Below, piece after piece: positions 1 to 8,621 of a stretch of 64,000 nucleotides of DNA. Both the position numbers and the translations under genes were made by a program. Within the stretch, counting starts at the first letter, position 1. Every line of letters begins with the position of its first letter. Under the pieces are notes generated by a model that was not told where the DNA came from, did not search any database, and saw only the letters and a list, made by a program, of their open reading frames with translations. Source of the DNA: Picosynechococcus sp. PCC 7117 (lineage in GTDB: Bacteria; Cyanobacteriota; Cyanobacteriia; Cyanobacteriales; MRBY01); the NCBI RefSeq assembly GCF_001693275.1, contig NZ_CP016477.1, positions 744,001 to 808,000 on the forward strand. Reading direction: 5' to 3'.

Positions 1-324
1 TACAAAGGCCGGGTGGGGGTCTATGAGTTTATGCAAAATAGTGAAGAAATTGAACGGTTGATTAATACCGGGGCCACCACGGACATGATTAAAGAAGTGG
101 CAGTGCAAGAGGGCATGTTGAGTATCTTGGCCTACAGTTTGGAGTTGGTCAAAGAAGGCCATACGACCTTTGAGGAGGTAGACCGTGTTACCTTTACGGA
201 TTCTGGCCTTGAGGCAGAACTAAAGGCGAAACGAAAAACGGGCCTGGTTTGTGCCACCTGTAATGCTGAGTTGCAGCCGGATTGGCTAGATTGTCCCTAC
301 TGTATGACGCCCCGCTTTAGTTAA
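1..324 (+). CDS. pilB: PilB/GspE type IV pilus extension ATPase, C-terminal fragment
   Basis: The reading frame is open from the first base, so this is only the 3' end (about 107 residues) of a gene that starts outside the window. It reads like the end of the secretion ATPase fold of PilB/GspE (Y-K-G-R-V-G-V-Y-E-F). PilB powers pilus extension from the cytoplasmic face of the inner membrane. Its identity is supported by pilT and pilC immediately downstream, the usual cyanobacterial pilB-pilT-pilC order. The C-terminus carries two Cys pairs (CATC and, 11 residues later, CPYC) that look like a small zinc ribbon. The rest of the protein cannot be judged here. Confidence 0.85.
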   Translation, partial: YKGRVGVYEFMQNSEEIERLINTGATTDMIKEVAVQEGMLSILAYSLELVKEGHTTFEEVDRVTFTDSGLEAELKAKRKTGLVCATCNAELQPDWLDCPYCMTPRFS

Positions 325-443
325 GACTCTTCACTCTCTGTTCCCTGGCGATCGCCTTTTGGGCAGAATAATGGCAGCGACAATCTTTCACCCCAACTTT
401 TTTCTTTCCTATCCCAGGCGATCGCCCAAGGAGTAACAAGCCA

Positions 444-1550
444 ATGGATTACATGATCGAAGACCTCATGGAGCAACTCGTAGAAATGGGCGGCTCCGAT
501 ATGCACATCCAGGCCGGTGCCCCCGTTTATTTCCGAGTCAGTGGGAAACTTGGCCCCATTAATGACGAGCCCCTCTCCGCCCAAGATGCCCAAAAGCTCA
601 TCTTCAGTATGCTCAACAACACCCAACGCAAAGACCTAGAGCAAAATTGGGAACTAGACTGTTCCTATGGCGTGAAAGGACTCGCGCGCTTCCGGGTCAA
701 TGTCTACAAAGAACGGGGCTGTTATGCCGCTTGCCTGCGGGCCTTGTCCTCGAAAATTCCCAACTTTGATCAACTCGGTTTACCCGATATTGTGCGGGAA
801 ATGGCCGAGCGTCCCCGGGGCTTGGTGCTGGTTACGGGCCAAACGGGTTCTGGGAAAACCACCACCATGGCTGCGATGTTGGATTTGATCAACCGCACCC
901 GTGCCGAACATATCCTCACCGTCGAAGACCCCATTGAATACGTTTTCCCAAACCACAAAAGCCTTTTCCACCAACGGCAAAAGGGAGAAGACACCAAAAG
1001 CTTTGCCAATGCGCTCCGGGCCGCGCTCCGGGAAGATCCAGACATCATCCTCGTCGGGGAAATGCGAGACCTCGAAACTATCTCCTTGGCTATCTCCGCC
1101 GCTGAAACCGGGCACCTCGTCTTCGGGACGCTCCACACCAACTCCGCCGCCAGCACCATCGACCGGATGTTAGACGTGTTCCCGCCGATCCAACAGCCCC
1201 AAATTCGGGCGATGCTCTCCAACTCTCTCTTGGCTGTTTTTAGTCAATGCCTGGTGAAAAAAGCGAATCCGAAACCCGGTGAATTCGGGCGCTCTATGGC
1301 CCAAGAAATTATGGTTGTCACCCCGGCGATCGCCAATCTGATTCGTGAAGGAAAAAGCGCCCAGGTCTACTCAGCAATCCAAACGGGGATGAAACTCGGC
1401 ATGCAAACCATGGAGCAAGCCCTGGCGGGTTTAGTGGCCACAGGCACCGTTACCTTTGAAGAAGCCCTGTCGAAGAGTGGTAAACCCGATGAACTACAAC
1501 GACTCGTTGGGGGAGCCTTGGGGGCTAGTCCAACCGCAAAACGTCGCTAA
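444..1550 (+). CDS. pilT: Type IV pilus retraction ATPase PilT
   Basis: A 368-residue protein of normal PilT length. The Walker A motif GQTGSGKTT lies at residues 132-140, followed by the acidic Walker B region (DPDIILVGEMRD) and the His box around HTNSAASTIDRM. These mark a hexameric secretion ATPase that drives pilus retraction, hence twitching motility and phototaxis and, in many cyanobacteria, DNA uptake. The ATG is preceded by a good AAGGAG ribosome site at about 10 bases. An internal ATG four codons in is a less likely start. The gene lies 119 bp after pilB and 65 bp before pilC, so one operon is likely. Confidence 0.95.
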   Translation: MDYMIEDLMEQLVEMGGSDMHIQAGAPVYFRVSGKLGPINDEPLSAQDAQKLIFSMLNNTQRKDLEQNWELDCSYGVKGLARFRVNVYKERGCYAACLRALSSKIPNFDQLGLPDIVREMAERPRGLVLVTGQTGSGKTTTMAAMLDLINRTRAEHILTVEDPIEYVFPNHKSLFHQRQKGEDTKSFANALRAALREDPDIILVGEMRDLETISLAISAAETGHLVFGTLHTNSAASTIDRMLDVFPPIQQPQIRAMLSNSLLAVFSQCLVKKANPKPGEFGRSMAQEIMVVTPAIANLIREGKSAQVYSAIQTGMKLGMQTMEQALAGLVATGTVTFEEALSKSGKPDELQRLVGGALGASPTAKRR

Positions 1551-1615
1551 ATAAATATTGTCAGTTAAGCTGGCAAGAGCACCCTTTATTCCATTTTTCC
1601 CAGTGAACGAAAGCC

Positions 1616-2854
1616 ATGGCACAGTATGTCGCACAAGTCGTTGATCGCAACGGTCAAAAGCTAAAAGAAAAAATCGAAGCCAACTCCCCCGAACAAGCCC
1701 GCACCATGCTAGCGACGCGCTATCCAGAAGTGGGCAAGATCATGAAGCCGGGGGAAATCGATCTCTCGTTTTTAGAAGAGGCCCTCGCGAAAGTTTCCAT
1801 CAAAGATAAAGCCGTATTTTCGCGACAATTTGCGGTGATGATCAATGCTGGGGTGGCGATCGTTCGTTGTCTAAGCATCTTGGGAGAAAACCACTCCAAC
1901 ATCAAGATGCGTAAAGCCCTCACTGCCATCAAGGCCGAAGTTCAGCAGGGGGTGAATCTTTCCGACGCGATGCGGCCCCACGAAGAATGCTTCGATACCC
2001 TGTATGTCAGCATGGTAGAAGCCGGTGAAATTGGTGGGGTGCTCGATGAAGTCCTGAACCGTTTGGCGAAGGTACTCGAAGACATGGCCAAACTGGAAAA
2101 CCAAATCAAATCAGCCATGACCTATCCAATGGCCGTGGCATTTTTGGCGGTGGCGGTGTTCTTTGGGATGACCGTCTTTTTGATTCCGGTTTTTGCCGAT
2201 ATTTTTGAAAGTATTGGCACAGAACTTCCGGCTTTAACGATCATCATGATGGGGATCAGTAACTTTCTGCGGACTAGCGAAGGGTTATTGCCAATGCCTT
2301 TTGGGAATGTGCTCCTGATGATTATTGGTGCCAATATTCTCTTTTTTGCGATCCGCCGCTACTACAACACCGAAATGGGGCGGTGGCAAATTGATTCTTT
2401 GTTACTCAAGTTGCCTCTGTTTGGGGATTTGCTCCGGAAAAATGCGGTGGCTCGGTTCTGTCGGATCTTCGGGACATTAACCCGGTCTGGGGTACCGATC
2501 CTCAATTCCTTTGATATTGTCGGGGCAACGGCGGGGAATGTGGTCATTGCCAAGGCGATTAATGATGCCAAGTCTGAAATTCAAGAAGGGGGGATGTTAA
2601 GTGTTGCCCTCGATCGCGACCGGGTTTTTCCGATCCTTGCGATTCAAATGATGACCATTGGTGAGGAAACAGGGGAATTAGATAGCATGATGATGAAGGT
2701 GGCAGATTTCTACGAAGATGAAGTAGAGCAGACGGTAAAGGCGCTGACCAGTATTCTAGAACCAGCGATGATGGTGATTATTGCGGCGATGGTTGGTGTT
2801 ATTTTGCTCTCGATGTATCTGCCGATGTTTAAGGTATTTGAAGATTTGGGTTAG
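1616..2854 (+). CDS. pilC: Type IV pilus inner-membrane platform protein PilC
   Basis: A 412-residue GspF/PilC family protein. Two repeated cytoplasmic GspF domains (about residues 70-190 and 270-390) are each followed by hydrophobic segments: one near 170-195, one near 225-245, and one at the C-terminus near 380-405. PilC is the membrane platform coupling the PilB and PilT motors to pilin assembly. The gene sits directly after pilT and only 8 bp before the next ORF, so it is probably read as part of the pil operon. Length and architecture are typical and I see nothing broken. Confidence 0.94.
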   Translation: MAQYVAQVVDRNGQKLKEKIEANSPEQARTMLATRYPEVGKIMKPGEIDLSFLEEALAKVSIKDKAVFSRQFAVMINAGVAIVRCLSILGENHSNIKMRKALTAIKAEVQQGVNLSDAMRPHEECFDTLYVSMVEAGEIGGVLDEVLNRLAKVLEDMAKLENQIKSAMTYPMAVAFLAVAVFFGMTVFLIPVFADIFESIGTELPALTIIMMGISNFLRTSEGLLPMPFGNVLLMIIGANILFFAIRRYYNTEMGRWQIDSLLLKLPLFGDLLRKNAVARFCRIFGTLTRSGVPILNSFDIVGATAGNVVIAKAINDAKSEIQEGGMLSVALDRDRVFPILAIQMMTIGEETGELDSMMMKVADFYEDEVEQTVKALTSILEPAMMVIIAAMVGVILLSMYLPMFKVFEDLG

Positions 2855-2862
2855 AACAAACG

Positions 2863-3420
2863 ATGACCGGACAGCAAAGTCAGTATGAAACGCTTTTAGC
2901 GGCCTACAGTGATCGACAAACGGCGATCGCCTTACTGAAGCAACATCGCCCTTACCTTTCTTTGGTGCCCAGTGTCCGGCGTCCTGAGGGGAGTTTAATT
3001 GTGATGCCGCTGCCGGTGATGCGCCACCTCAGCAGAAATGAACAGCGCTCCACTCCAAAAACCTTGATTTTGCCTTGTGATCTGGCGATTTTAACCTGTG
3101 ATCCGGAGTGGCAAATTAAGCTAGATGCCGAAATTATGGTGTTTATCCATCGGCCTGGGGAAACGTTTTCGGAGCTATTGCTGCGCTGGCGTCATACCCA
3201 GGTTTACCTTGATCAAGATTACGAGTGGTTAATGCCAGAGTCGGAGGCCCACATGATCAGTAATCTTCCGGCCCAAATTCACCCTCTGTTTGTGGTGTTC
3301 CCGACAACCCCTGAGCACATTATTAAGGGACTTACGGGGGCACATCTCCCCTTTGTCCTGGGGGAATCACCGTTTCCTGAACCGGAGTCTATACCCGAAG
3401 TTTTTGTTACGGGAAATTAA
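2863..3420 (+). CDS. Hypothetical protein linked to pilBTC
   Basis: A 185-residue soluble protein that I do not recognise. It has no signal peptide or membrane segment. It begins 8 bp after the pilC stop in the same direction, so it is probably co-transcribed with the pilus motor genes. The sequence is a mixed alpha/beta composition with a Pro-rich C-terminal tail. Its stop codon overlaps that of the convergent glycosyltransferase gene: both use the palindrome TTAA at 3417-3420. A link to pilus function is suggested by position only. Confidence 0.75.
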   Translation: MTGQQSQYETLLAAYSDRQTAIALLKQHRPYLSLVPSVRRPEGSLIVMPLPVMRHLSRNEQRSTPKTLILPCDLAILTCDPEWQIKLDAEIMVFIHRPGETFSELLLRWRHTQVYLDQDYEWLMPESEAHMISNLPAQIHPLFVVFPTTPEHIIKGLTGAHLPFVLGESPFPEPESIPEVFVTGN

Positions 3421-4493
3421 TGGCTGAGAAATTCGGCAATGGCTTGGGCGATCGCCTTTATGCCCGTCTTATCGATGGGTTGATTGCCTTGGGGCGGTTG
3501 GGGTGATTCCCGAAGAAAATCCCAATCACCCTGGGCAAATTGCTCTGGATCTAAAATTTGGTGGTGGCCATATTGTTGGAGGTTTTTAATTAAAATTGGC
3601 CCTTCGGCAAAATCATCCCTAGGCAAGGTCACAACGGGAAGATCGAGGCGCAGGGCTTCGGCGTAGGTACTAAAGCCCGGTTTGGAAATAATGCGATCGC
3701 ACAGGGGCATGAAGTCAACGGGGCGGTACTGGGTCTCTGTAATTTTGCGGAGATTTGCTAAATCGGGGGCGTTACGGTCGAAGCTAATAAATTGATAATC
3801 AGGAAATTGCGCCAAGGCTTCATAGGGCATTCCAGCAAAACCGAGGCCGCCAAAACTGAGAAGAATAGTTTTTTCCTTGGGATGAGTTAATTGAAATCTT
3901 TCCCGCAGGGCTGCCAGATCATATTGCGGATCACCCCCCGTCAGTCCCACATTGGTAACGTTTGCAAAATTCCCCATGGGTTCGTGCAGGGGTAAACGAA
4001 ACAGGCGATCGCCTTCACGATAAAGCTCTGTAATCCAATCGGCTTCGGGAATAAATTCTCCACCCCAAGCACGGTAAATAAAATCCCAACCAAAATTTCC
4101 CATACACCAACAGGGAATATCCGCACCATGGGCAATGGGAATCGCCAGGGGCGGCAAATCAGCGAGGACTAACTGGGCACGATTTAACCGTAAAAAGTCC
4201 ACTTCACCCGCAATAATCCGGGGCGATCGCCGACGAATTTCCCGCAATTTCTCTAGGGTCGCACTGTAGTCCATGGAGAAACTATCCGCCTGAATCACCC
4301 CCACGTCCAACCGTTTCGGCCGCTGAATAAAATCCCCTTTGACATAACTTCTGATCAACCAGTGGGGCGCTGTCGTCACAAAAATCAGCAATACATCGGG
4401 CAGTAATTTCTGCACCTGGGCCGCCACCGAAGCCACCCGCACCACATGGCCAAACCCATGACTCGTAATCGCCAAATACAAAACAGGACGCAT
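3417..4493 (-). CDS. MurG-like glycosyltransferase family protein
   Basis: A 358-residue protein starting MRPVLYLAITSHGFGHV. The N-terminal Gly/His motif (SHGFGHV) and the later LLSFGGLGFAG and ISKPGFSTYAEAL segments resemble the two Rossmann halves of GT-B glycosyltransferases of the MurG/GT28 type. In that family the C-terminal GGxG and Pro-Gly loops hold the nucleotide sugar. The substrate cannot be deduced. It is convergent with the pil-linked ORF and lies 27 bp downstream of the MidA-like gene on the same strand, so it may be co-transcribed with it. It is not MurG itself, because the sugar-donor signature is divergent. Confidence 0.72.
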   Translation of the reverse strand: MRPVLYLAITSHGFGHVVRVASVAAQVQKLLPDVLLIFVTTAPHWLIRSYVKGDFIQRPKRLDVGVIQADSFSMDYSATLEKLREIRRRSPRIIAGEVDFLRLNRAQLVLADLPPLAIPIAHGADIPCWCMGNFGWDFIYRAWGGEFIPEADWITELYREGDRLFRLPLHEPMGNFANVTNVGLTGGDPQYDLAALRERFQLTHPKEKTILLSFGGLGFAGMPYEALAQFPDYQFISFDRNAPDLANLRKITETQYRPVDFMPLCDRIISKPGFSTYAEALRLDLPVVTLPRDDFAEGPILIKNLQQYGHHQILDPEQFAQGDWDFLRESPQPPQGNQPIDKTGIKAIAQAIAEFLSH

Positions 4494-4520
4494 AGAACTT
4501 TCCGCAATCGTTGAAAACTA

Positions 4521-5684
4521 TTAGACCATGGGGGGCTGGGTTAAACCCTTTAGGGAAGTCTGAAGCTGATTATCCGTGAGATTTTTTCCCTGAACCAAGA
4601 CATAAAAGCCCCCTAAACCCATGGGATCGATCAACTGATGGAGGGCATCCCGGCGGCGAAAGAGGGTCATCACATCGGTGGGGTTTTGGGATAAAGCATT
4701 GAGGCGATCGCCTAACCCTAAAGCCATCAAAAAAAGTCCCTGTTGCGTTAAACCTAAAGTTGCTAATCCTAGGGATTCGCCATGGTTTTGGAGGCTGGTA
4801 AAATCCACATGGGCTGTTAGATCCTGCTCGCCTAAATTGGTGTAGGGATTATCATGGCGACGGTGTTGAAAATAGCATTGTAAAGTGCCCTGAGACCGTT
4901 GGGGATGATAATATTTTTTCGCTGGATAGCCATAGTCAATGGTGAGAATATAACCGGTTTTTAGTTTGGTCTGTAGCTGCTCTAACCAACTCAACATTCC
5001 TAGATTAACTTCTGTGCGATAACCATCAGGATAATTAGAGAAATCAATATTTAAGTGATTAAAATAAGCTTGAATCTCCGGTATAGATAGAGAATCTTTC
5101 ACTTCCTGCAATGAATTCTGAGCGGGATTATATTGAACGTAAATCTCCTGAAGTTTCCCGGCATTCACTGTGACTAAATGTACCGGAAAGGCATCAAGCA
5201 ATTCATTAGAAATAAAACAGCCTTGGATACTATTTTCTGGCAACTCTGACCAATCGCACCATTGAATTTTGCAATAGGAAAACCCCGCTAATTTTTCCTG
5301 TTGTTCTTGGCGGAGAGCCGGGGATTTTTCAATAATATAATATTTAATTTCTTCAAGTTCTTTTGGATAATGCTGCTGGAGGTAAAATAAGATATCCTTC
5401 GCCAAGTCGCCCTTGCCTGCTCCCATTTCGACGATCTGAAACGGCGATCGCCCCAAAATCTGCTTCATTTGGAGCAACTGTTCTGCCAATAATTCCCCAA
5501 AGTCTGGGCCGAGGGACGTGGCCGTAAAGAAATCCCCCTGGGCACCGATCGCCACTTTCCCGCTACTGTAGTAACCTGCCGTGGGGTGATAGAGCGCCAA
5601 CTCCATAAACTCAGCAAAGGTGAGGCGCTGGTGCGGTGCGGCCTGGAGTTTTTCCTGGAGGATCGCCAAAAGGGGGGAAGCCAT
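4521..5684 (-). CDS. SAM-dependent methyltransferase, MidA/NDUFAF7 family (DUF185)
   Basis: About 387 residues. The MidA/NDUFAF7 signature is clear: an N-terminal FMELALYHPTAGYYS segment, the SAM-binding VEMGAGKGDLAKDI, the ISNELLDAFPVH motif and the later DYGYPA. The mitochondrial member methylates an arginine of complex I subunit NDUFS2, so a role in NDH-1 maturation is plausible but unproven in cyanobacteria. The frame is open to a TTG at 5690, but the ATG at 5684 fits the family better. It is divergent from hpt, with a shared upstream region of about 70 bp. Confidence 0.85.
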   Translation of the reverse strand: MASPLLAILQEKLQAAPHQRLTFAEFMELALYHPTAGYYSSGKVAIGAQGDFFTATSLGPDFGELLAEQLLQMKQILGRSPFQIVEMGAGKGDLAKDILFYLQQHYPKELEEIKYYIIEKSPALRQEQQEKLAGFSYCKIQWCDWSELPENSIQGCFISNELLDAFPVHLVTVNAGKLQEIYVQYNPAQNSLQEVKDSLSIPEIQAYFNHLNIDFSNYPDGYRTEVNLGMLSWLEQLQTKLKTGYILTIDYGYPAKKYYHPQRSQGTLQCYFQHRRHDNPYTNLGEQDLTAHVDFTSLQNHGESLGLATLGLTQQGLFLMALGLGDRLNALSQNPTDVMTLFRRRDALHQLIDPMGLGGFYVLVQGKNLTDNQLQTSLKGLTQPPMV

Positions 5685-5753
5685 GGACAAGTCCGTTAAA
5701 ATGATGTGCGATTAGTGTATGCTGCCGCCTTTTTGAGGTGCAACCTTTTACCT

Positions 5754-6680
5754 GTGAAGTCTTCTATCTCTCCCACTGCCCCGCGACCGTCATTTTTTGC
5801 TTCCCTATGGCAATTTTCCCGGCCCCATACGATTATCGGCACGAGTCTGAGTGTTTGGGCCTTGGCGCTGCTGGCGGTGACCCCTGAAACATTTTCCTGG
5901 GGCTATGGTCAGTCGGTGCTTGTTGCTTGGCTCGCTTGTCTGGCGGGCAATGTCTTTATTGTCGGCCTCAATCAACTGACGGACATTGACATTGACAAAA
6001 TTAATAAACCCCATTTACCAGTGGCGGCAGGGCATTTTTCTCGAAAAACGGGTTGGGGGATTGTCTGGTTTTGCGGAGCTTTAGCGCTGATTTTGAGTGC
6101 TTTTAGTGGCCTGTGGCTTGGGGTGACGGTGTGGGGCAGTTTGGCCATCGGGACAATGTATTCTCTGCCCCCAGTGCGCCTGAAACGATTTCCCCTACTC
6201 GCAGCGATGTGTATTTTTACGGTGCGGGGTGTGGTGGTGAACCTTGGTCTTTTTGCCCATTTTCAGATGATGTTACAGAACCCAGTGGTGATTACGCCGA
6301 CGGTATGGCTGTTGACGGGGTTTATTATTGTGTTTACGGTAGCGATCGCCATTTTTAAAGACGTTCCGGATCTAGAAGGCGATCGCCAATATCAAATCAC
6401 AACCTTTACAATTTTGTTGGGTAAAAAACGGATTTTTCAGCTTTCGTTGGGGATTATTTTTGCTTGCTACGCCGGTATGATTGTCGGTGAAATAACGATG
6501 ACCACCAGTTTGAATCAACTGCTATTTATTGGGTGTCACATTATCCTGGGTGCTCTGCTGTGGTGGCGTAGTCGTCAGATTGATCTTGAATCGAAAAAAT
6601 CCATTGCCAGCTTTTATCAATTTATTTGGAAACTCTTCTTTCTGGAATATCTTTTGTTTCCCCTCGCCCATTGGCTTTAA
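5754..6680 (+). CDS. hpt: Homogentisate phytyltransferase (tocopherol synthesis)
   Basis: A UbiA-family membrane prenyltransferase that joins homogentisate to phytyl diphosphate, the committed step of tocopherol (vitamin E) synthesis. The first Asp-rich motif NQLTDIDIDKINKPHLPVA and the second KDVPDLEGDRQ bind the Mg-diphosphate. About eight or nine hydrophobic helices follow, and the end FYQFIWKLFFLEYLL matches Synechocystis Slr1736 as I remember it. The GTG at 5754 gives 308 residues, the size I recall for Slr1736. An upstream GTG at 5706 would add 16 residues. The gene is convergent with the hydrolase at 6683, with only 2 bp between the stops. Confidence 0.93.
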   Translation: MKSSISPTAPRPSFFASLWQFSRPHTIIGTSLSVWALALLAVTPETFSWGYGQSVLVAWLACLAGNVFIVGLNQLTDIDIDKINKPHLPVAAGHFSRKTGWGIVWFCGALALILSAFSGLWLGVTVWGSLAIGTMYSLPPVRLKRFPLLAAMCIFTVRGVVVNLGLFAHFQMMLQNPVVITPTVWLLTGFIIVFTVAIAIFKDVPDLEGDRQYQITTFTILLGKKRIFQLSLGIIFACYAGMIVGEITMTTSLNQLLFIGCHIILGALLWWRSRQIDLESKKSIASFYQFIWKLFFLEYLLFPLAHWL

Positions 6681-6682
6681 AA

Positions 6683-7453
6683 TCATTGTTGTTTTAGCCA
6701 GTTTTTAATCAAGGCGATCGCCTCTATGTTGTCTTGGACTTTAACCATTTGTGATTGGGGAATTTTTTGGGCAAACAATAAGGCTTGGTGGGAGCCTTGA
6801 TCGGCTGAAACAATTAACGTAGGTGCAGTTAGTTGAGACAATTCAGAGTTTAGGTATTCTGCCTGAATTTCACTGGGATGCCGCTGAAACAAAAGTCGCC
6901 GACTGGCCGGAGATTTAAGCAACTGTTGTCGATAGTTGAGCAGTTTTTGAATCTTGTGACCGAGGCCAATTAGCTTACCTAGGGGATAAAGTAATTTAAG
7001 TCCCCAAGGCAAAATTGGAATTGGTAATAGCAAGCATTTTTCAAGGAAATAACCAGCATTATTGGGGGCTTCAAAACCAATCGGAGAAAGTAAGACCAAA
7101 CCTTGAATTTGTTCAGGATTGTTCAGGGCGTAACGAGCGGCGACCCAAGCTCCAAGGGAATCTCCCACAAAATATATTTTTTTCAGATTTAATTGGCTAA
7201 AAAATTCCGCTAAAATTTCACTCTGCCATTGAATAGACTGGGACGAAACTGCTGGATCAGAATCCCCAAACCCCAACAAATCCGGTGCAAAGCATTGATG
7301 ATCTCGCCCTAAATTTTCAAAAAAATCTAACCACTGACTACCGTCGCTATATTCCCGGTGAATAAAGGCGATCGCCTCCCCTTGTCCTGTTTCTCGCCAA
7401 AAAATCTGGCCTTGATTTAAACGTAGGCGTCCATTCCGAACAACACATCCCAT
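6683..7453 (-). CDS. Alpha/beta hydrolase
   Basis: A 256-residue alpha/beta-hydrolase fold protein. The nucleophile elbow is GDSLGAW (Ser) and an oxyanion-type segment lies near AFIHREYSDGSQW. A core Asp occurs in TLIVSADQGSH, where the catalytic acid is expected. The usual C-terminal catalytic His is not obvious, because the tail ends IEAIALIKNWLKQ. The enzyme may therefore use a different His, or lack a full triad. No signal peptide is seen. The substrate is unknown. It lies downstream of the ABC ATPase but reads in the same direction with an 83-bp gap. Confidence 0.8.
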   Translation of the reverse strand: MGCVVRNGRLRLNQGQIFWRETGQGEAIAFIHREYSDGSQWLDFFENLGRDHQCFAPDLLGFGDSDPAVSSQSIQWQSEILAEFFSQLNLKKIYFVGDSLGAWVAARYALNNPEQIQGLVLLSPIGFEAPNNAGYFLEKCLLLPIPILPWGLKLLYPLGKLIGLGHKIQKLLNYRQQLLKSPASRRLLFQRHPSEIQAEYLNSELSQLTAPTLIVSADQGSHQALLFAQKIPQSQMVKVQDNIEAIALIKNWLKQQ

Positions 7454-7536
7454 AAATATTTTTTGATAATCTTTAGCGAGGGTTTTTGAGCGATCAACTT
7501 TTGCGCGGACAAATTCTCCAGAAACGATGGATTGGC

Positions 7537-8559
7537 TTAACCTTTCATTTGTTGCTTTTTCTCTTTTTTGAAATCCCGCTTGCTGGCCGCTTCGATTTCG
7601 GCATCCATGAGGGTCTTACCCGTAGCCGCGAGATAAACGTCATCCAAACTAGGCCGCGCTTGACTCAAGCTAAAAATGGGCAGTCCAGCCGCTTGAATGC
7701 TTTGCTCAATGGTGCTCAGGTGATTGCCCTGGCGACTCACCACCAGATTCAAAGAATTCCCTTGGGAGCCATTAATAATCACGCTCTCAACAAAATCCAA
7801 AGCCGACACCACTTCTTTTGCTTTTTCGGCATCCTGGGCAGAGGTAAATTCTTCGATGCGTAACGTAATGCGATCGCCACCCACTTTATCCTTGAGTTCG
7901 TTGGGGGTACCATTGGCAATGACTTGGCCCTGATCAATAATCGCGACACTATCGGCGAGGGCATCAATTTCTTCGAGGTAATGGCTAGTGATAATCACTG
8001 TCGTGCCTGCCGCCCGCAGTTGCCGCAGAAAATCCCAAACTGCAACACGACTTTCGATATCGAGGCCCACCGTCGGCTCGTCTAGAACCAACACATCCGG
8101 TTGATGGAGCAGACCTGCCGCCAAATCCAAGCGTTTGCGCAAACCACCGGAATAGGTGCCTGTTTTTTGGTCAGCGTAATCGTTTAAACCTAGAGCATTA
8201 AGGAGTTGTTCCACCCGCTGGGGAATAAAGCTTTTCGGCAGATGGTAGAGGGCTGCCTGTAAATTCAGCAGTTCCCGTCCGGTGAGAATTTTGTCGATCG
8301 CCACTTCCTGGGCCACATAACCGAGCCGTTGTCGCACTGCTTTCGGTTGGGTCAGGGCAGAAATACCGCAGACTTCGATCTGGCCCCCGTCCGGTTGGGC
8401 GAGGGTACAGAGACAGCGAATCGTCGTCGTTTTGCCTGCGCCGTTTGGCCCCAACAGCCCAAATATTTTTCCTTGTTCCACCGTGAAGGAGACATCCTTT
8501 ACCGCTTGGGTGGTGCCGTAGCTTTTCTGGAGGTGGTCAATGGCAACCGCAACAGTCAT
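7537..8559 (-). CDS. ABC transporter ATP-binding protein (DrrA-like)
   Basis: 340 residues. It has Walker A GPNGAGKTTT, signature YSGGLRKRLDLA, Walker B VLVLDEPTVGLD and the H-loop TSHY. The extended C-terminal domain of about 100 residues, ending in a DDVYLAATGK motif, is typical of the daunorubicin-resistance type ABC-2 exporter ATPases. The matching ABC-2 permease is not next to it in this window: the neighbours are a hydrolase and an IMPase-family gene. Substrate and partner therefore cannot be named. A 6-bp inverted repeat ATTGTA-N11-TACAAT (8606-8628) sits upstream, just at the 3' end of the next gene. Confidence 0.88.
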   Translation of the reverse strand: MTVAVAIDHLQKSYGTTQAVKDVSFTVEQGKIFGLLGPNGAGKTTTIRCLCTLAQPDGGQIEVCGISALTQPKAVRQRLGYVAQEVAIDKILTGRELLNLQAALYHLPKSFIPQRVEQLLNALGLNDYADQKTGTYSGGLRKRLDLAAGLLHQPDVLVLDEPTVGLDIESRVAVWDFLRQLRAAGTTVIITSHYLEEIDALADSVAIIDQGQVIANGTPNELKDKVGGDRITLRIEEFTSAQDAEKAKEVVSALDFVESVIINGSQGNSLNLVVSRQGNHLSTIEQSIQAAGLPIFSLSQARPSLDDVYLAATGKTLMDAEIEAASKRDFKKEKKQQMKG

Positions 8560-8621
8560 GGTCGGGGGAGTCCTCGCAATGGTTCGTCAAAATGCTCAGT
8601 TGTGTATTGTATCGAAGTTCT

